5,683 nt of DNA from SAR324 cluster bacterium (lineage in GTDB: Bacteria > SAR324 > NAC60-12), in assembly GCA_028822475.1 (NCBI GenBank), contig JAPKDT010000143.1, positions 1 to 5,683 of the forward strand. The letters run 5' to 3'. A program made the position numbers and the translations under genes. The notes below the pieces were generated by a model. The model saw only the letters and a list, made by a program, of their open reading frames with translations. It was not told the origin of the DNA and searched no databases. Within the stretch, counting starts at the first letter, position 1; every line of letters begins with the position of its first letter. This document shows positions 5,635 to 5,683 of the stretch, one piece after another.

Positions 5635-5683
5635 TGGCTGGGGCGGCAGGGATTGAACCTGCGTATCACGGGATCAAAACCCG
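5635..5683 (-). tRNA. tRNA-Gln (anticodon TTG), 3' part, cut by the window edge
   Basis: The minus strand from 5683 gives CGGG (anticodon stem), loop TTTTGAT with anticodon TTG at 5677-5675, then CCCGT. A five-base variable loop GATAC follows, then a perfect T arm (GCAGG TTCAATC CCTGC), the acceptor strand CGCCCCA, discriminator G and an encoded CCA (5637-5635). The count matches standard positions 28-76 exactly. The TTG anticodon reads CAA and, by wobble, CAG. The acceptor end CCCCA-G-CCA, implying a U1-A72 pair and G73, resembles the identity set used by glutaminyl-tRNA synthetase. The 5' acceptor strand and D arm lie beyond the window. No terminator-like hairpin is seen after it. Confidence 0.93.

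Noticed and set aside
5564..5683. Attachment site of an integrated element at the tRNA-Gln 3' end
   Set aside because: No integrase is present and no repeat of the tRNA 3' end was found elsewhere in the window; the neighbouring genes look like ordinary chromosome.

Overview
The window reads as chromosomal DNA of an AT-leaning Gram-negative bacterium. An outer membrane is implied by the end of a probable LptD gene and by a secreted beta-barrel-like protein. The regulator, racemase and hydratase genes resemble families that I recall from Bacteroidetes, SAR324-type and other proteobacterial genomes. The lineage cannot be fixed from this sequence alone. None of the complete protein genes has a clear AGGAG-type ribosome binding site close to its start.

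Layout: positions 1-228 (+) hold the C-terminal end of a probable LptD, the outer-membrane LPS translocon. Four bases later, 233-982 (+) encodes a secreted, beta-rich, probable outer-membrane protein of unknown function. It converges, with a six-base gap, on a tight minus-strand operon spanning 4615 down to 989. In transcription order this operon encodes a HadA/FAS1-like MaoC hydratase subunit, a catalytic MaoC hydratase subunit carrying the D37/H42 dyad, an alpha-methylacyl-CoA racemase of the CaiB/BaiF superfamily, and an XRE-type regulator of the ScfR/RamB/PrpR kind. A sigma70-like promoter (TTGACA, 17 bases, TAGACT) lies at 4702-4730, and a 17-bp inverted repeat that could be an operator lies at 4664-4680. 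Upstream, 5563-4751 (-) encodes an unrecognised single-pass membrane protein. The right edge (5635-5683, -) is the 3' two thirds of a tRNA-Gln(TTG) with an encoded CCA.

The genes fit a self-regulated acyl-CoA module. The racemase would set the configuration at a 2-methyl carbon, the two MaoC proteins would form one heteromeric enoyl-CoA hydratase, and the regulator would sense an acyl-CoA through its C-terminal domain. The substrate is not known.

The most notable observation is that the regulator is split by one TAG codon at 1826-1828. Both halves stay in the same frame and together give a full-length protein of about 516 codons. The TAG falls where relatives, as I recall them, carry Gln, so one C-to-T change (CAG to TAG) explains it. 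It is a very recent pseudogene, a sequencing error, or a read-through or recoded codon.
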